The notes under the pieces were generated by a model. It ran no database searches, was not told the origin of the DNA, and saw only the letters and a list, made by a program, of their open reading frames with translations. From Rhizophlyctis rosea (taxonomy: Eukaryota; Chytridiomycota; Chytridiomycetes; Rhizophlyctidales; Rhizophlyctidaceae), in NCBI GenBank assembly GCA_027596075.1, contig JADGJC010000010.1, forward strand, positions 182,435-246,434: 64,000 nucleotides of DNA, written 5' to 3'. The translations under genes were made by a program, and so were the position numbers. Positions 11,183 to 22,899 of the stretch are shown piece after piece; position 1 is the stretch's first letter; each line of letters begins with the position of its first letter.

Positions 11183-14002
11183 CTACACTTTCGGCTCCTC
11201 AAACTTATGCTTATCTATGAATGCCTTCAAAGAATCCGACATGTAATACCTGGACATGATAAATATTGTCAGACCATCGTTCACAAAAGTGCAGGTATAA
11301 GCATGAGGTGTACTTACGGTCGTTGAGCCGATCCATTGTTCCGTTCACAGTCTTCACCTGGATTACAAGAACGAAGTAATCAGGCACTGCCATTGACGAA
11401 CACAGCAGGTTCTGTGAATCAAAGCAACGAAGCAGCCCTACTTACAGAAAGATAAGAATATGGTACTGATTGCCATTTGGAATATCGACATGAAGCCCGT
11501 CGCCGTTATGTACGCAAACAATAAAATCATCTGTGATTGGTGTGCGGAATCAATTTAGGTTTGGTCAAGTGAATGGTAAGGATACCGAAGTCCGGCAACA
11601 TGAGTTTGAATATACCATATACCGTCAACTCACCAGCAAGGGCACTGCATAATTTGATGCTGGCTCTTCACTCTTGTTGTACCATGCCATCAACGCCAAT
11701 CCTATTAGGACCGTCGCAAAGCATATCGCGAGTTTGCCAAGGAACACGAAGAAGTTGCCGATACGAGTGATGATGAAAACGCTGAATTCGGTACATTGGA
11801 TCAGAGGTGCCATTCCAAAGCGACGGAAATTGCCGACAGCTTACCGGAAAGCGTTTCGCATAATGATTTCCAAAGCCAAGCGGGCTGCTGTGCAGAAGGA
11901 GTACCCGTATACCGCAATCTGTAAAACAACCGCAACCGTCAGCAACATGACTCAAACTTCATCAGGCCAGACCTCCTCCCCACCTCAATATAAGCATTCT
12001 TATTCAACATCCGCAAAAACTTCTCCAAAACCGCCAAAACACACTGCAAACAACTCAAACACATCATCGCCGCTTTATTCCCGCTCTTCTTCACTCTCTT
12101 CATCAGTTCCAATAACATTAATCTCGCCAGCTGGGTCAATGCAATCAACAAGCTTCCCAGCGCCATAGATCCCAGGTGGTAGCGAATGACACGACCGAGG
12201 GATTTGAGGAGCGGGAAACGCGACATGTGTTTCTTGTCGCGGGTCCAGTACCATTGTGCGACGGCTCCGGCCATGGTGCATTGGGCTATGGCGATGATCC
12301 AGTTGTAGGTCCAGAGGAAGCCGAAGACGTAGTAGATTTGGAGGTATTGGAGTTGGCTGTGTGGGATGTGATAGGTGAGTATGTGCGGAGATTACAACTT
12401 GTGTGGAGAAACATCAAAAATGACGAGGGACTAATCAAAATTCTTACATAGTTCCATTGAAAGCTTTCCCCGGGAACGCCTGTTGAGTCTGATTTTGCAA
12501 AGTGTATGTCAACTCTGCCGCGACGTTCTCTCCAGATGTTGCGAGTAGGGCAAATATCCATACGAAAGCTGCCATGAGGAGGAGTAGTACGGCGTATTTG
12601 AGAAGAGGGAAGATGAAGATAAAGGGCATGGCTTGGAGGGCTCTGAAGTTGGTTTTTTCAGAAAACTGCAATCACCTATGCCAACTACCGGATGTGGGCC
12701 AGCAAGTTTAAATACTGCTTACCGGCTAGACTCCTTGATGATCTGGATTGCCAACCGAATGCGCTTCCCAGAACAGCAAATGATTAACGTCAAAAGGAGT
12801 GCGATAATGCCAAAGGCGACGCCTGAGTCAATCATAAGCGACATCAGTATCCGCCCACCAGCTATCAACAAGCCCCTTAACTCACCCATCCCCAATAAAA
12901 TCTTTTCGTTGTACAACGCAGAATCAATCGTCCCAAACCCAGTCCCAATCAGCGCCTGATGCACAACCTTGACTCGATAGAAGTTGTACAACAGATATGC
13001 AGCGACGGCCCAGGAGGAACCCAGAAGTATGATGCAGGTGAGGTAGATTATGAGTGCGCCGAACCATTGTAGGAAGGTGAACCAGAGGAAGGAGAGGACG
13101 AGGGAGGCTCCGCAGCAGCTGTGCAGAAGAAATCATGAGACATCACGTTAACGTTTTGAGATGGACATATGACATACGTACACAAGGATGATCCACCACG
13201 TCTCATAGATATCTTGGAACACCATCGTGGCGGCATCTCGAGCGTTGAGGTCTGAAGAGATGATCTTCCCCCAATCGCTCTCCGTTTGGTTCGACACAGT
13301 AAAATTCGCGGCGGCGGCAGCATTATATGCCATGGACTGCGACGCTTGGTCCACGAATGTGAGGAGGATCTCTGGGACGCAGCGGTGCATTACTGGGGAA
13401 AGTGGGGAGATGACATTCGAAAATCAGTCCCAAAACACCGAGAGAGCAATACGAAAGTGACAACCCCTCCTCCATAATTTCAAAGAACCTACCACTCCGA
13501 CTCTTCAACGTCGCCGTACAACTCCCATTATTCCAAGCCGCCTGGATATCACTCATTGTCGTCGGCACTGGCTGATCATACTGACAAATTGGGTCCAAAT
13601 CAACGTCCGGACATGAGGCGATGCATCGACGGTACGTGTCGAAGGTAGTAAGGTTGAAATAATATAGCTCCGTCAATCCCGTCAAGTTACGCGCGGAATC
13701 CTGTCCCACATCTGCACCGCAGAGATTTCCCTCCGAGTCGCGGCCGTAGAGGAGACTGTGGGGGTTGACGTGTCAGTGGCTAATGGGTGGAAAAAGTGGT
13801 AGTATCATTCCGAAAAACACAACACATACCGTTTCTCATCCCCATACTTGATCGCATATCCCGAAATTACGATCATCCCCACCATAACCAACATAAACAA
13901 AAACAACCAGAACACGTCCCGGCATCGTCTTCTTTTCTGTTTCGGGGCAGGCGCATCGTCAGGGACGTCCGGTTCTACTTCGGCCTTGTTTTTCTTCCCC
14001 AT
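11183..14002 (-). CDS. Choline-transporter-like (SLC44/CTL) membrane protein
   Basis: A multi-exon minus-strand gene running from ATG 14002 to TAG at 11183. Its pieces fall in all three frames. The N-terminus is a short Lys/Asp-rich cytosolic tail followed by TM1 (DVFWLFLFMLVMVGMIVISG). Exon 2 restores the family block LLYGRDSEGNLCG. Then come a Cys-rich extracellular loop with several N-glycosylation sequons, a run of TM helices, the IRLAIQIIKESSR segment, and the diagnostic RYHLGSMALGSLLIA followed by a Cys-rich FLRMLNKNAYI stretch. The last exon ends in YYMSDSLKAFIDKHKFEEPK, equivalent to the family's YFMS C-terminus. About ten TM helices are expected. The family transports choline or ethanolamine at plasma and internal membranes. 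A 63-bp intron near 12887-12825 is a multiple of three with perfect GTGAGT/CTCAG ends, so it hides inside an open frame. Confidence 0.85.
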
Positions 14003-14541
14003 TTTGGATTTGTTCTATGGTATCGCTATTTTGCGCAGGAGGGGATGTGGTAGGCGGTTTTATGGGGTATATATATGACCCTCAAGAGCTTCCTCCCCTT
14101 CGCAATTTCAAGATGATAGCTCTGAAATGCCCAACCAGCACTGTGTTTGCCGAGATCCGATTACGATGGAGTAGCAGGTTCAAAGTCTTGGCTAACAACG
14201 CAACCAGGTGACTGATTCGAGAAGGTCCGCAAATGCTCAATATCGGAGTACTCCGTAGGGCTGTATCATGTGGCGCAGGGTAAAGTTCGATCGTAAACAT
14301 ACCGGACGAGATGTCTGCTGTGATAGGGTGAGTCTGGAGGCATTCATACCAGCGACCGAGAGCAAGACCCGGAGGCTGCGCCACATGGACCCTGAGTTAG
14401 TTTCCTTGACATTTTTTGAGTTTTCAGCTTCGAACGTCCTTCACACCCACTTCCCTTTGTCATAGTTTGTTGTATAGACCTTCACATTTGTCCCAAGCTT
14501 TTGACTGCGTAAAAACTGTTGACACATCCTAGTGGCGAAAC
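14003..14541. other. Divergent intergenic region
   Basis: About 540 bases between SLC44 (-) and the LRR gene (+). No gene is seen; it must contain both promoters. A TATATATA-like run lies near 14070. Confidence 0.5.
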
Positions 14542-17083
14542 ATGAGCGACGAGGCTCCACCACCACCCTCCACACCTCCCATCGATGTCCCCAACGACGC
14601 CGCAGTAGATCTCACTGGTGAACCCCACACGGAGGACATTGGCCCCCCACCAGAAGTAACAGCAACAGACCACCCCCTAACCGACGGAACATCCCGCACA
14701 AGCCAAGTCTTCCACGAACCCGCCGAAACACCCGACGCCGAATCAGCACAACCAGACGATGCGCCCACCCCCGAAACCCGCCCAAGCGTCAGCCGCACCG
14801 CCAGCGGCATCGCAGACCGAGATTCGAAAACCCGCGAAGGAGGAGCGGGACGCAAATCCGTTGCATCCCGTCCCGTTTCCCGCGTCGGTGGCGCTGCTAG
14901 CAAACCATCCTCCCGCGAAGGGGGACGGGCTTCCGTCCCGGGTTCACGCCGTGGTACGCCCGGATCCAAGCCTCCCACATCTAAAGGCCGACAATCAACC
15001 AGTCAGCGGGGACATAGTTCCCTGCGAGCTGGGAGTGGGAGTGCTGCGACTGGTGTTGGGGGGTTGATTGGGATGGAGAAGGGGCGGAGTGGGGAGATTG
15101 GTGGGGAAGAGGGTGGGGAGGTGGAGGTTGGGGAGGATGGTGGTGGGGAGGAGAAGGGGGTTGGAGGGGAGGGGGTGAGGATTGTTGAGGAGGAGGTTGG
15201 AGAGGAAGTTTTGGAGGAGGAGGAGGAAGATGAGGGGTGGATGACGCCTTTGGAGGATGTTGATGGTATGGATGGAGTTTGAGAGTTTTCTAACGTGGGG
15301 AATGTGGCGTGATGACGGATGTGCTGATAGAGTCTATTTGATAGAGATCCCACGCCGCAAAACATTCTCCGACCCCTACATAACAGCCTGCAAGATCCTC
15401 GGCATCGTTCCATCCTCCTACATTTCCCAACGTCTAAAAAGTAACGAAATCGCCATGCCGCATCATGGGCTGGGACCGAAGGGTGCGCAGGCGTTAGCTC
15501 AAGTGCTCGAGGTAATGTGCATGGTATAACAGACTTCTGGATGCCGCCATGAGTTGACTGAAAGGGGCCTTGCAGACAAACACAAGTGTAACACACATCG
15601 ACCTAACGGGGAATCATATCGAATTCGGCGGAGCGCATTTGGGGAAGGCACTACATACAAATACGTCTATCACTCATTTGAATCTTACTGGCAATCAATT
15701 GGGTTAGTTGTAGGGAGAAGGGGTTAATTGGCATGCAGTATTCGTGATATGGCCAGGTTGTGACGTAAGTTGTTCAAAACCAGGATGGCAGGGAGGACGA
15801 GACATTGCCGAAATGTTGAGTGAGAACTCAACGCTCCGGGTACTCATTTTGAGAGGTACGAAGCAACCATATTTCCCGCTCTGTGGAATCTCTTGGCCGA
15901 AAGACCATTCATTCTCTACCCTATCCTTGCCTTTTAGACAACAAACTGGGGGACACAGAAGCATCCCTCATCGGTTCGCATCTACGGAACAACTCCACTC
16001 TAACATGTCAGTATTGATGCCGGTCCCCAATTCCCTGTCATTTTTCCTCGCAAGCCGCCGAAACTAACAATCTCACATTGCCCGAACAGTACTAGACCTA
16101 AGCCACAACAACATCGGATGCCTTGGCGCGATGGCGTTGGGAAGTGGTGTGGCGGGGAATGATACATTGAAGGAGTTGAATATTGGTGAGGAATTTGTCA
16201 TATCATGACTATTTTCAGACATATAGAGGGACGTGTGCTGATGATGATAAGTGCGTGTGCGTTGATAATAGGATGGAACCAAATCCGGCCCAAGGGGTTG
16301 ATGGGCTTCTTGACGGCAGTGAGGGATAATGTTGTGTTGAGTCATTTGATTCTTGAGGTGTGTGAGAGAATGGTGTTTGATTGCATGGTGGAGGTTTCAA
16401 AGCACTCATATCATCGGTTCTGAATTGAGTAGGCGAATGGCTTGGGAGAGAACGGGCAGCCTGTTGCAACGCTGCTAGCGAAGAACACTTCGTTGCAGGT
16501 ATTGAATCTGGCGTAAGTAGGTTTTTGCAATACGGGGCGCAACACCAACCACTCAGACCTCACATGTACGCAACCTCCCAGCCGAACCCGCGCAACGGAC
16601 ACGTGCATCCAAAATATGTTGAAAGCTGTTGAGCAGAGTTGTAAGTGTATGACCCGAGACCGTTGGATTCCTGCATTGTAGCAGGAAGCCCAGAGATCGA
16701 ACACAAAATACCCATTGCATCCAGACTCCCTCCGCGAACTCGACCTCTCGGACAACCCAATAACAGACCAAGGCGGTATCCCACTCTTCAAAGCCGTCAT
16801 GAACAACAGCGGATTGAAGAAGTTTTGCATCAAGGTGGAGACCAGAAACAATGATGGTTCCCCCGCTCACATTTTTGATCTTCCTTCCATCTCCCTCTTT
16901 TTTTTCCCTAACTCACAGAATATGAAACTAACGAAAGAAGGTCGTGGCAAACTTGAAGAACTCAAGGCTGAGAAACCGGAGTTGCTGATTGTGGAGGCCG
17001 ATCCCGATCCGTTGATTGCTATGCCTGCTCCTGCTCCTGTACCGGGTCAACCGCCGTCGGCGCCCCAGGAGGGTGCGCAGTAG
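14542..17083 (+). CDS. Leucine-rich repeat protein, ribonuclease-inhibitor type (LRRC74-like)
   Basis: The ATG is at 14542. Exon 1 (to 15265) encodes a disordered Pro/Ser-rich then Glu/Gly-rich N-terminus of about 240 residues. Exon 2 (15345-15511) and exon 3 (from 15576) join in phase. Then many short exons each carry about one 28-residue repeat of RNI type, for example THIDLTGNHIEFGGAHLGKA, LDLSHNNIGCLGAMALGSG and LNIGWNQIRPKGLMG. The last repeat (LRELDLSDNPITDQGGIPLF) is followed by the cap LEELKAEKPELLIVEADPDP and a Pro-rich tail. Exon-per-repeat structure is typical of NLRC/LRRC74 relatives. LRRC74-type proteins occur in ciliated lineages; a zoospore or flagellar role is only inferred. 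Exact ends of the middle exons (15.7-16.7 kb) are approximate. Confidence 0.75.
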
Positions 17084-17580
17084 GTGGGTTGTGACAGGAT
17101 GGAAAGTTAGCGGGTAGAGGTCTTATTGTTAATAAAGTGAGATTGATGGTGATATATACATTTTGAATGATGATTCGATGCAGCGAGACGATTTGGGGGA
17201 CCAGGTGATCTGGTGGAATGGAAGATGATGCGATTGGCTGCCGAATGACAGATTGACACTACCAAGGGTCTTCAAGTCATTCGCGGAAGAACAAACTCAT
17301 TACAATGTGACATCCTGGTTGTAAGTTGTTGTAACTTCTTGACTTGAAGGTGACTGACTGCAGGTACTTTCACAAAGGGAACATCAACCCCGCAAGTGCT
17401 TCGTGACTGTTCCCTGCATCCCTGGTGTTACGTACTGCTCCAACTTACCAAGTGCAACCCGACACCGTTGAAAAGGTGGTATAACCTGTCAAACTATTGT
17501 ATTTAAATTTTGGTGATACAAAAAGTCGTCCGTCTACCGATGTTCAGTGTGTTATTTTACAGTAAAACATGTATGAAAAC
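17084..17580. other. Intergenic
   Basis: About 500 bases between the LRR gene and the tRNA, with no open frame of note. It holds the 3' UTR of the LRR gene and upstream sequence of the tRNA. Confidence 0.5.
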
Positions 17581-17661
17581 GGCCGAATAGCAAAGTGGTT
17601 ACTGCGTCAGGTTTAGGCCCTGATCTCTTCGGAGGCGTGGGTTCGAACCCCACTTCGGTCA
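17581..17661 (+). tRNA. tRNA-Leu (anticodon UAG)
   Basis: All four arms fold. The acceptor stem GGCCGAA pairs with TTCGGTC (one G-U), with an A discriminator. The D arm contains the AGTGGTTA loop type. The anticodon stem TCAGG/CCTGA encloses the loop TTTAGGC, giving anticodon TAG at 17614-17616 with T33 and G37. A class II variable arm (TCTCTTCGGAGG) marks it as Leu. The T arm GTGGG-TTCGAAC-CCCAC is perfect. No intron is present. CCA is not encoded, as expected for a nuclear gene. A T5 run at about 17668 can end Pol III transcription. It reads CUA and probably CUN by wobble. Confidence 0.95.
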
Positions 17662-18382
17662 ATATACATTTTTATGCAGGCTTGGCTGACTGACATCGTC
17701 AAAGTTTGATATTTTTCAATTCTCACACATCTGTGGCAATTTACCCTCTGGACTCCTGGATCCTGGATCTTCGAGTCAGGATGACCATTTTACGCGTCTG
17801 CATATGAAAATTCATTTGAGGGGTGGCGGAAGGTTTGGGGTGTGACAGCTGAGGCTTGTAAGTTCAGACCCCGCATGTCGGGTCCTTTGACTTGTCCCTC
17901 TCTGTCACGCGTCACCCCTTGAAGCTGCCACCCTGCCGCATCTCCTCCTCCGCCTCTCCTCTTTCAAACGATGTATCTCAACTTTATCAAAATGGGGCCC
18001 TGATACCACCAGCCACACAATAAAGCGATGTGCTGTGAGAATGAAGATTGGGAAGACTCTTCGGATTGGGCAGCAGCCCATTGAGAGAGGGGTAAACTAC
18101 TAACTGCCAGTTAAAGAGGCAACTTGGCATCACAGACAAGACACCCCACTCGATAGCTAAGGGAAGCTACTCGAATTGGCAAACACCATTTATGGTGGTG
18201 GTGGTGGGAGACAAATTCAAGACCAGAGCTACCTAGCTCATGCATGCATGCATGCTTCCCACTCTCAACTCCTTTATAAACAAAGGCGCAACCCACTCTT
18301 CCACTCTCCTCACCCTTCCCACAATTTGATATTTGCTTTCACATCATCACCATCTCAATAAACGGAGAGCTCATATATCACA
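17662..18382. other. Intergenic with promoter of DUF579 gene
   Basis: About 720 bases without a gene. It contains a short (TGCA)n run at 18240-18254 and a TATA box before the next gene. Confidence 0.5.
18275..18280 (+). promoter_or_regulatory. TATA box of DUF579 gene
   Basis: TATAAA about 105 bp upstream of the ATG at 18383, in a pyrimidine-rich context. The spacing fits a short 5' leader. Confidence 0.6.
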
Positions 18383-19632
18383 ATGGTCAAGGAAGGTCTC
18401 CTCGGTAACGGTTCAAGCAAAGGGGAGTCGGGTTTCTCAAGTCTAGTGTAAGTAATCCCATCTCCCATTTACCAATGATCGAGCCTCTACTGGTAAACAA
18501 ACCAAGAAGTCAACCAGAGATTAACCATCAACTTTCCCATGATACCAGGACTCGCCGCACATGCTTCTTCCTCGTCTGCCAAGCAATATTCCTCACAATA
18601 TACATCCTATCTTCAAACCCTTCCGGCCAATCATCCTCTCCCTCCTCCTCCCTCTCCCAGTCCACCACTACCCACTTCACGAACCTCACTCCATCAACTC
18701 ACCGCCCAGCCGCTTGCACCCCCGACTTCGTCGGCTTCATCAAATCCGCAACCCAATCCAAAACCCCACCCCAACTCTCCTTCGACCAACTCCTCTTCAT
18801 TAAGACAATCGTCCAAACCTCCGCATACACCGTCACATCCTCCCCAACACCGCGCCGCCACAACTTCCTCGTCTGGGGGCTCGGGTTCGACTCGCCCATA
18901 TGGGAAAACGCAAACTGCGTCGCGACGGGCGGGTTCCCGTCGAATATTGGGACAGAGGGAACGTCAAAGGAGACCGTGGAGGCGGATGCGAAGATGACGA
19001 GGACGTTGTTTATTGAGAATTGGAGGAATTGGATTACGGATGTGCAGGGGAAGCATCCGAGTTTGGAGGTGGTGCATTTTGATAATTATGAGGCGAAGAA
19101 GGGTGCGAGTGTGGGGACTAGTGAGGTATTCTTTGAGAAGCCTTATTTGCTGCCCTTGCCGAGTGCTGTCAGCGATGTTTGTTGGAATGTTGTGCTTGTT
19201 GGTGAGTCGTCTTTGTGTGCGAGAGTGGGTGTGCATGTGCCGCGTGAGGGAGGAAGGGGCGGGGGGGGGCGGGTATGTTGGCTTGTTGTTTGGTCGGTCG
19301 GTTGGCTTTGGGGTTGATGTTCGAGAGGTTGTACCTAACATGTGTATGCTCGCCATTTCTCCACAGACGCCCCACAAGGCTACGAATCCACCCACCCCGG
19401 CCGCCACGCCTCAACCTACTGGTCCGTCAGCATGGCCCACCGCTGCCTCAAACAAGGCCTCCTCGACACCGTCACCATCTTCCTCCACGATGTCAACAGG
19501 CCGCTGGAAATCCAGATCATCGAACGCATCCTGAAGCCCAATGGCGGCGTGCAGATCGGGTACTTGAAGGGTCCGAAGGGGACGTTGGTGGCGTTCAGGT
19601 TCAGTCGGGAGAGTGTGTTTGAGGGGCGGTAG
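18383..19632 (+). CDS. DUF579/polysaccharide-synthesis methyltransferase-like protein (IRX15/GXM type), membrane anchored
   Basis: Three exons (18383-18447, 18549-19201, 19367-19632) join in phase to 327 aa. A short cytosolic tail is followed by one TM helix (about residues 26-43) and a Ser/Thr-rich stem, the layout of a Golgi type II protein. The globular part has the family blocks HNFLVWGLGFDSPIW at 126-140 (SAM-binding-type glycine loop), a WNVVLVDAPQGY block spanning the last splice, HPGRHASTYWSV and the acidic VTIFLHDVNR. These match the DUF579 family, whose plant members include glucuronoxylan 4-O-methyltransferases (GXM) and IRX15. The expected activity is SAM-dependent methylation of a uronic-acid-containing glycan, but the substrate in a fungus is unknown. 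Confidence 0.8.
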
Positions 19633-20439
19633 GGTGGGGAGATGAGCTTTCCATTGAGGGTAGTGTTGGGGAATTGTACATAGTGTTGGAGAACGATGCA
19701 GCCGGTGGAACCGGAAGAGGGGTACATGATAGTTTTTTTTCTCTTTTCTTCTCTGCTTTAAAACGTTTACCCTCACGTAGTGCGTGTATATTGCTAATTT
19801 GTCCATCCGTATAATGTCCTGTTTTCTACATGTAACATCTTGCATGTCAAGTCATCAGGCTCGGCTGTAGAAGGCCGCCAAGAGTAAAGAATGAGTGTGA
19901 AGAGCGAAGTGAGCGATAATTAATGACCAGCAGCACTCAAATGACTACCATGGGCACAAGCGTATTGATGGCACACAACAGCACAACAGCGCAACTGCCC
20001 AAATGGGCACAGAACAACGATCGTCTCAAATATTGAGAGCAAATCAATGGGATGGACCAGTGCTAATATATGAGCATTACCAATGAACACAGATAGGTAG
20101 ATTCAACTATGACGCTTGAAAACGATGAGATATCTTCATGTGTTGCCATTTAGAATATTACGGTTTTTGGTGCGAGTTTATAGTTTTGTTTATTCATTCA
20201 TCGGACGCGACCCTTGTCGACATGGACCCTGAACCCTTCATTACGTAAGTTATGCACCGAATTTTGGCCCCTCACAAGTTTGACAGGTCGAGCTTGCATG
20301 CTCAAAACTGCGGAATTCCAAACCTTTTTCGTCAAACTCAAAAGTCTGTCGGCGGATTACTATAGCCAAAAGGAATTGCGCCAATCACCACCGCACTGGT
20401 ATGCAGACCGCGCCCTCATTTACATCATTGTAATGAGTT
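19633..20439. other. Intergenic
   Basis: About 800 bases. A possible upstream exon begins with ATG at 20222 and has a perfect GTAAGT donor about 23 bp later, with a TTTGACAG acceptor at about 20287. The resulting frame soon closes, so it is not joined to the helicase. Otherwise I see nothing. Confidence 0.4.
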
Positions 20440-22870
20440 ATGATCCCCCCTCGTACAGAAACCGGTGACCGTCCACCCACTTCCCGGGAAAGTCGAGAAA
20501 CACCGCCCGTACCTACTGTTATAAGGTCATGGCAGCGCACGAAAGCCAATCGGGATGAAGGGGGACCGTCTGAAACGAATACGCCATCAAAGCAAAAGGG
20601 CAAACGCCCCACCAGCTCCCGCGACACCCCTCCCGAGCCTCCCGGTTCGCGGTCTCGGCAGCGTACCCAGTCTGGCTCCAGGGGTGGTGGTGGAGGTCGT
20701 GAAGCGTCTGTGAGCCCGTCTATTTTGGTGAATGCCAATGTAGCTCACGGTCGCTCAGGCGATCAGCCTGGAGACGATTCCCGCAACCCATCTCCCGAAC
20801 TCCTTGTTCCTTACCACAACCCACCTCACCACCCTCACGCCCAAGGTCCGCCCGTACCAGCCCAAAACACCCCGCTACCACAAATCACGGATCAACGTCT
20901 CGCAATCTTCCTCCAACTCTTCCCAAATCTAGGAGAAGTTCTCGAACAGGGAGATGCGGGAGCTACCATCGCACAGCAAAGCGTGGAGCAAGTTCAGAGT
21001 GGACTGCCTCGCATGATGATCGAGAACAATTTGTTGAGGTGGCTTTTGGATGTTCAGAGGGAGCAGTTGGCGAACTTTCGGGGAAGGGCAGGGCGTCCTC
21101 ATGATATGCCGGGGCAAGATGGTATGGCGGTGCCATCACCGGGGCATCGGGATACGACTGACGTCGGAGGAGCAAGAAGGGAGAGTGGCATGGTAAACCC
21201 AATACCGCAACATCTTACTTCCGGAACGCAAACGGAACATGAAGATTTTGGGATGTTGTTGGATGGGTGGGAGGAGTTGCGTATTGGTAAGAATACACTC
21301 TCCATCTCCTCCCTGGTCCATATATCCAGTACTGATGTCATCCAACAGACGCAGACCCCGATGTTGATGAAAGTAACCAAGACCATGACGAAGCATCCTC
21401 ATCCTCAAGCATGACAGACCTTGACACCACCAACCCACCTACCACGGAAGCCGACCAACCTAACCTTTGTCTCTCCTTCCTTGACACCCTCCCCGAACTC
21501 CAACAGCACATCCAAACCCTTATCGCTAAACAAGTCCCACCACCTACAAGTGCGTCCCTAATACCCCTCGTCACCACCCTCGTCGCGCTCTGTAAACGCG
21601 GTGAAGCAGCTGGCCTTCACGCATTGTCTATCGCGCAGGTCGAGTACGATGATGCAACCAAATATTCACAACAGCCTACAACGACTTCTATATGGACACA
21701 TTTGGAGACCGTCGCGCAACGGCATTTGTCGGCATATAACGAGCGCGAGGTTTGGAATCTTGCGGAGGCGTTGGCGGGACGGTTTATGGGGACGAAGTAT
21801 CTTTTTCGGGAAGCTCATAGTGTCATCCTCCACTCCCTCCTCCACTACGGTCCGTCCATAACCGCGCGGAACCTCCGTACCGCTCTTCACAGTACAGAGA
21901 AAATCTCCCAAGGGGGAAACGGGGTTAGGGAATTTTATCGCCCCTTCCTGTCGGCGCGACATCAGTTTCTTGTTGCGCTGGTGGGGTGTCATGAGTATGC
22001 GGCGCGGTTGAGTGGGGAGGATGACGAGTATCGGAAAATCATGTCGGAGAGGATTGTGAGGTTGGGTGTTAGGGGGAATGAGCGGCAGTGGGAGGCGGTG
22101 ATGAGTGGGGTGGATGAGCCGTTGGTTATTGTTGCTGGGTAGGGATTTTGTGTCTTCCGTTTCTTTTTTGGTTGCAAGGTTGGGCTTTGAAAAAGAGGAT
22201 TGACCATTTTGATCATTTCTTTTACCATGATTGCAGACCAGGATCCGGCAAAAGCCGAACACTCGTCGCACGAGTGTATCGCCTTATGTTTGGTGGTGTC
22301 TTACCCGAAGAACTAGTTATAATAACATTCTCGAACGACGCGGTCAAATCGTTGATGGACACACTCGCGCCCTCCTCTGCGCATGGATCGATTTCCGAGA
22401 TCTATCTTCCCTTCGTGACGACTATTGACGCCTTTGCGGAATGTATACGCAGATTGTATCTCCCGACACCGGCGGTTTTGAACATCGAGGACGATAAGGA
22501 TATTGTTTTGGAGGCTGTTGATGAGTTGTTGAGGAGTAGTCAGCTTCAGGGCGATGCGGATGGAAACCCCATACCGGAAAAGGAAGAATTGGTGGAGCAG
22601 TTTAATGCATACTTCACCAAAGGTCCCTCCGCCCTCTCACCCGTAGGCCAGCAACACCTCCCCACCTTCCAGCAAATCCTCACCTCCATGTACAACCAAG
22701 GCAAAGCCTCCCACCGCACCCGCCTCATCCACGTCCTACACTTCCTCCAATCGCAAGCGGGAGAACATCTCCTGAACTACTACCAACACTGCTGCCACTT
22801 CCTCATCGACGAATACCAAGACATCCTGGAATGGGCACAAGCCACAATCGAACAGCAGAGGCAATCATAA
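20440..22870 (+). CDS. UvrD/SF1-like helicase, truncated after motif II
   Basis: Three exons (20440-21286, 21349-22138, 22237-22870) join in phase to 756 aa. The ATG at 20440 directly follows in-frame stops. Residues 1-240 are disordered and Pro/Arg/Ser-rich. A helical region follows. From about residue 525 there is an SF1A helicase start: a Q-motif-like GNERQWEAV, Walker A AGPGSGKS (K551) spanning the last splice, motif Ia (VIITFSNDAVKSLM), an FVTTIDAFAE block and the Walker B DEYQD at 737-741. The protein stops 15 residues later. Motifs III-VI and the second RecA domain are absent, so helicase activity is unlikely. The 3' end lies 29 bp from that of the convergent TIR-like/TPR gene. It could be a regulatory remnant or a decaying gene. 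Confidence 0.75.
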
Positions 22871-22899
22871 CCAGCAAACTGGGCATTACAATACAATCT

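Noticed and set aside
14529..15596. Long minus-strand frames opposite the LRR gene
   Set aside because: They mirror the biased Pro/Ser and Glu/Gly codons of exon 1; the + strand has the spliced LRR protein.
18240..18254. TGCA tandem run as a regulatory repeat
   Set aside because: Only about four copies of a palindromic tetranucleotide; common by chance and not linked to a known site.
20222..20310. Upstream exon of the helicase starting at ATG 20222
   Set aside because: Donor and acceptor are good, but the joined frame meets a stop before the helicase frame and no further in-phase donor was found.
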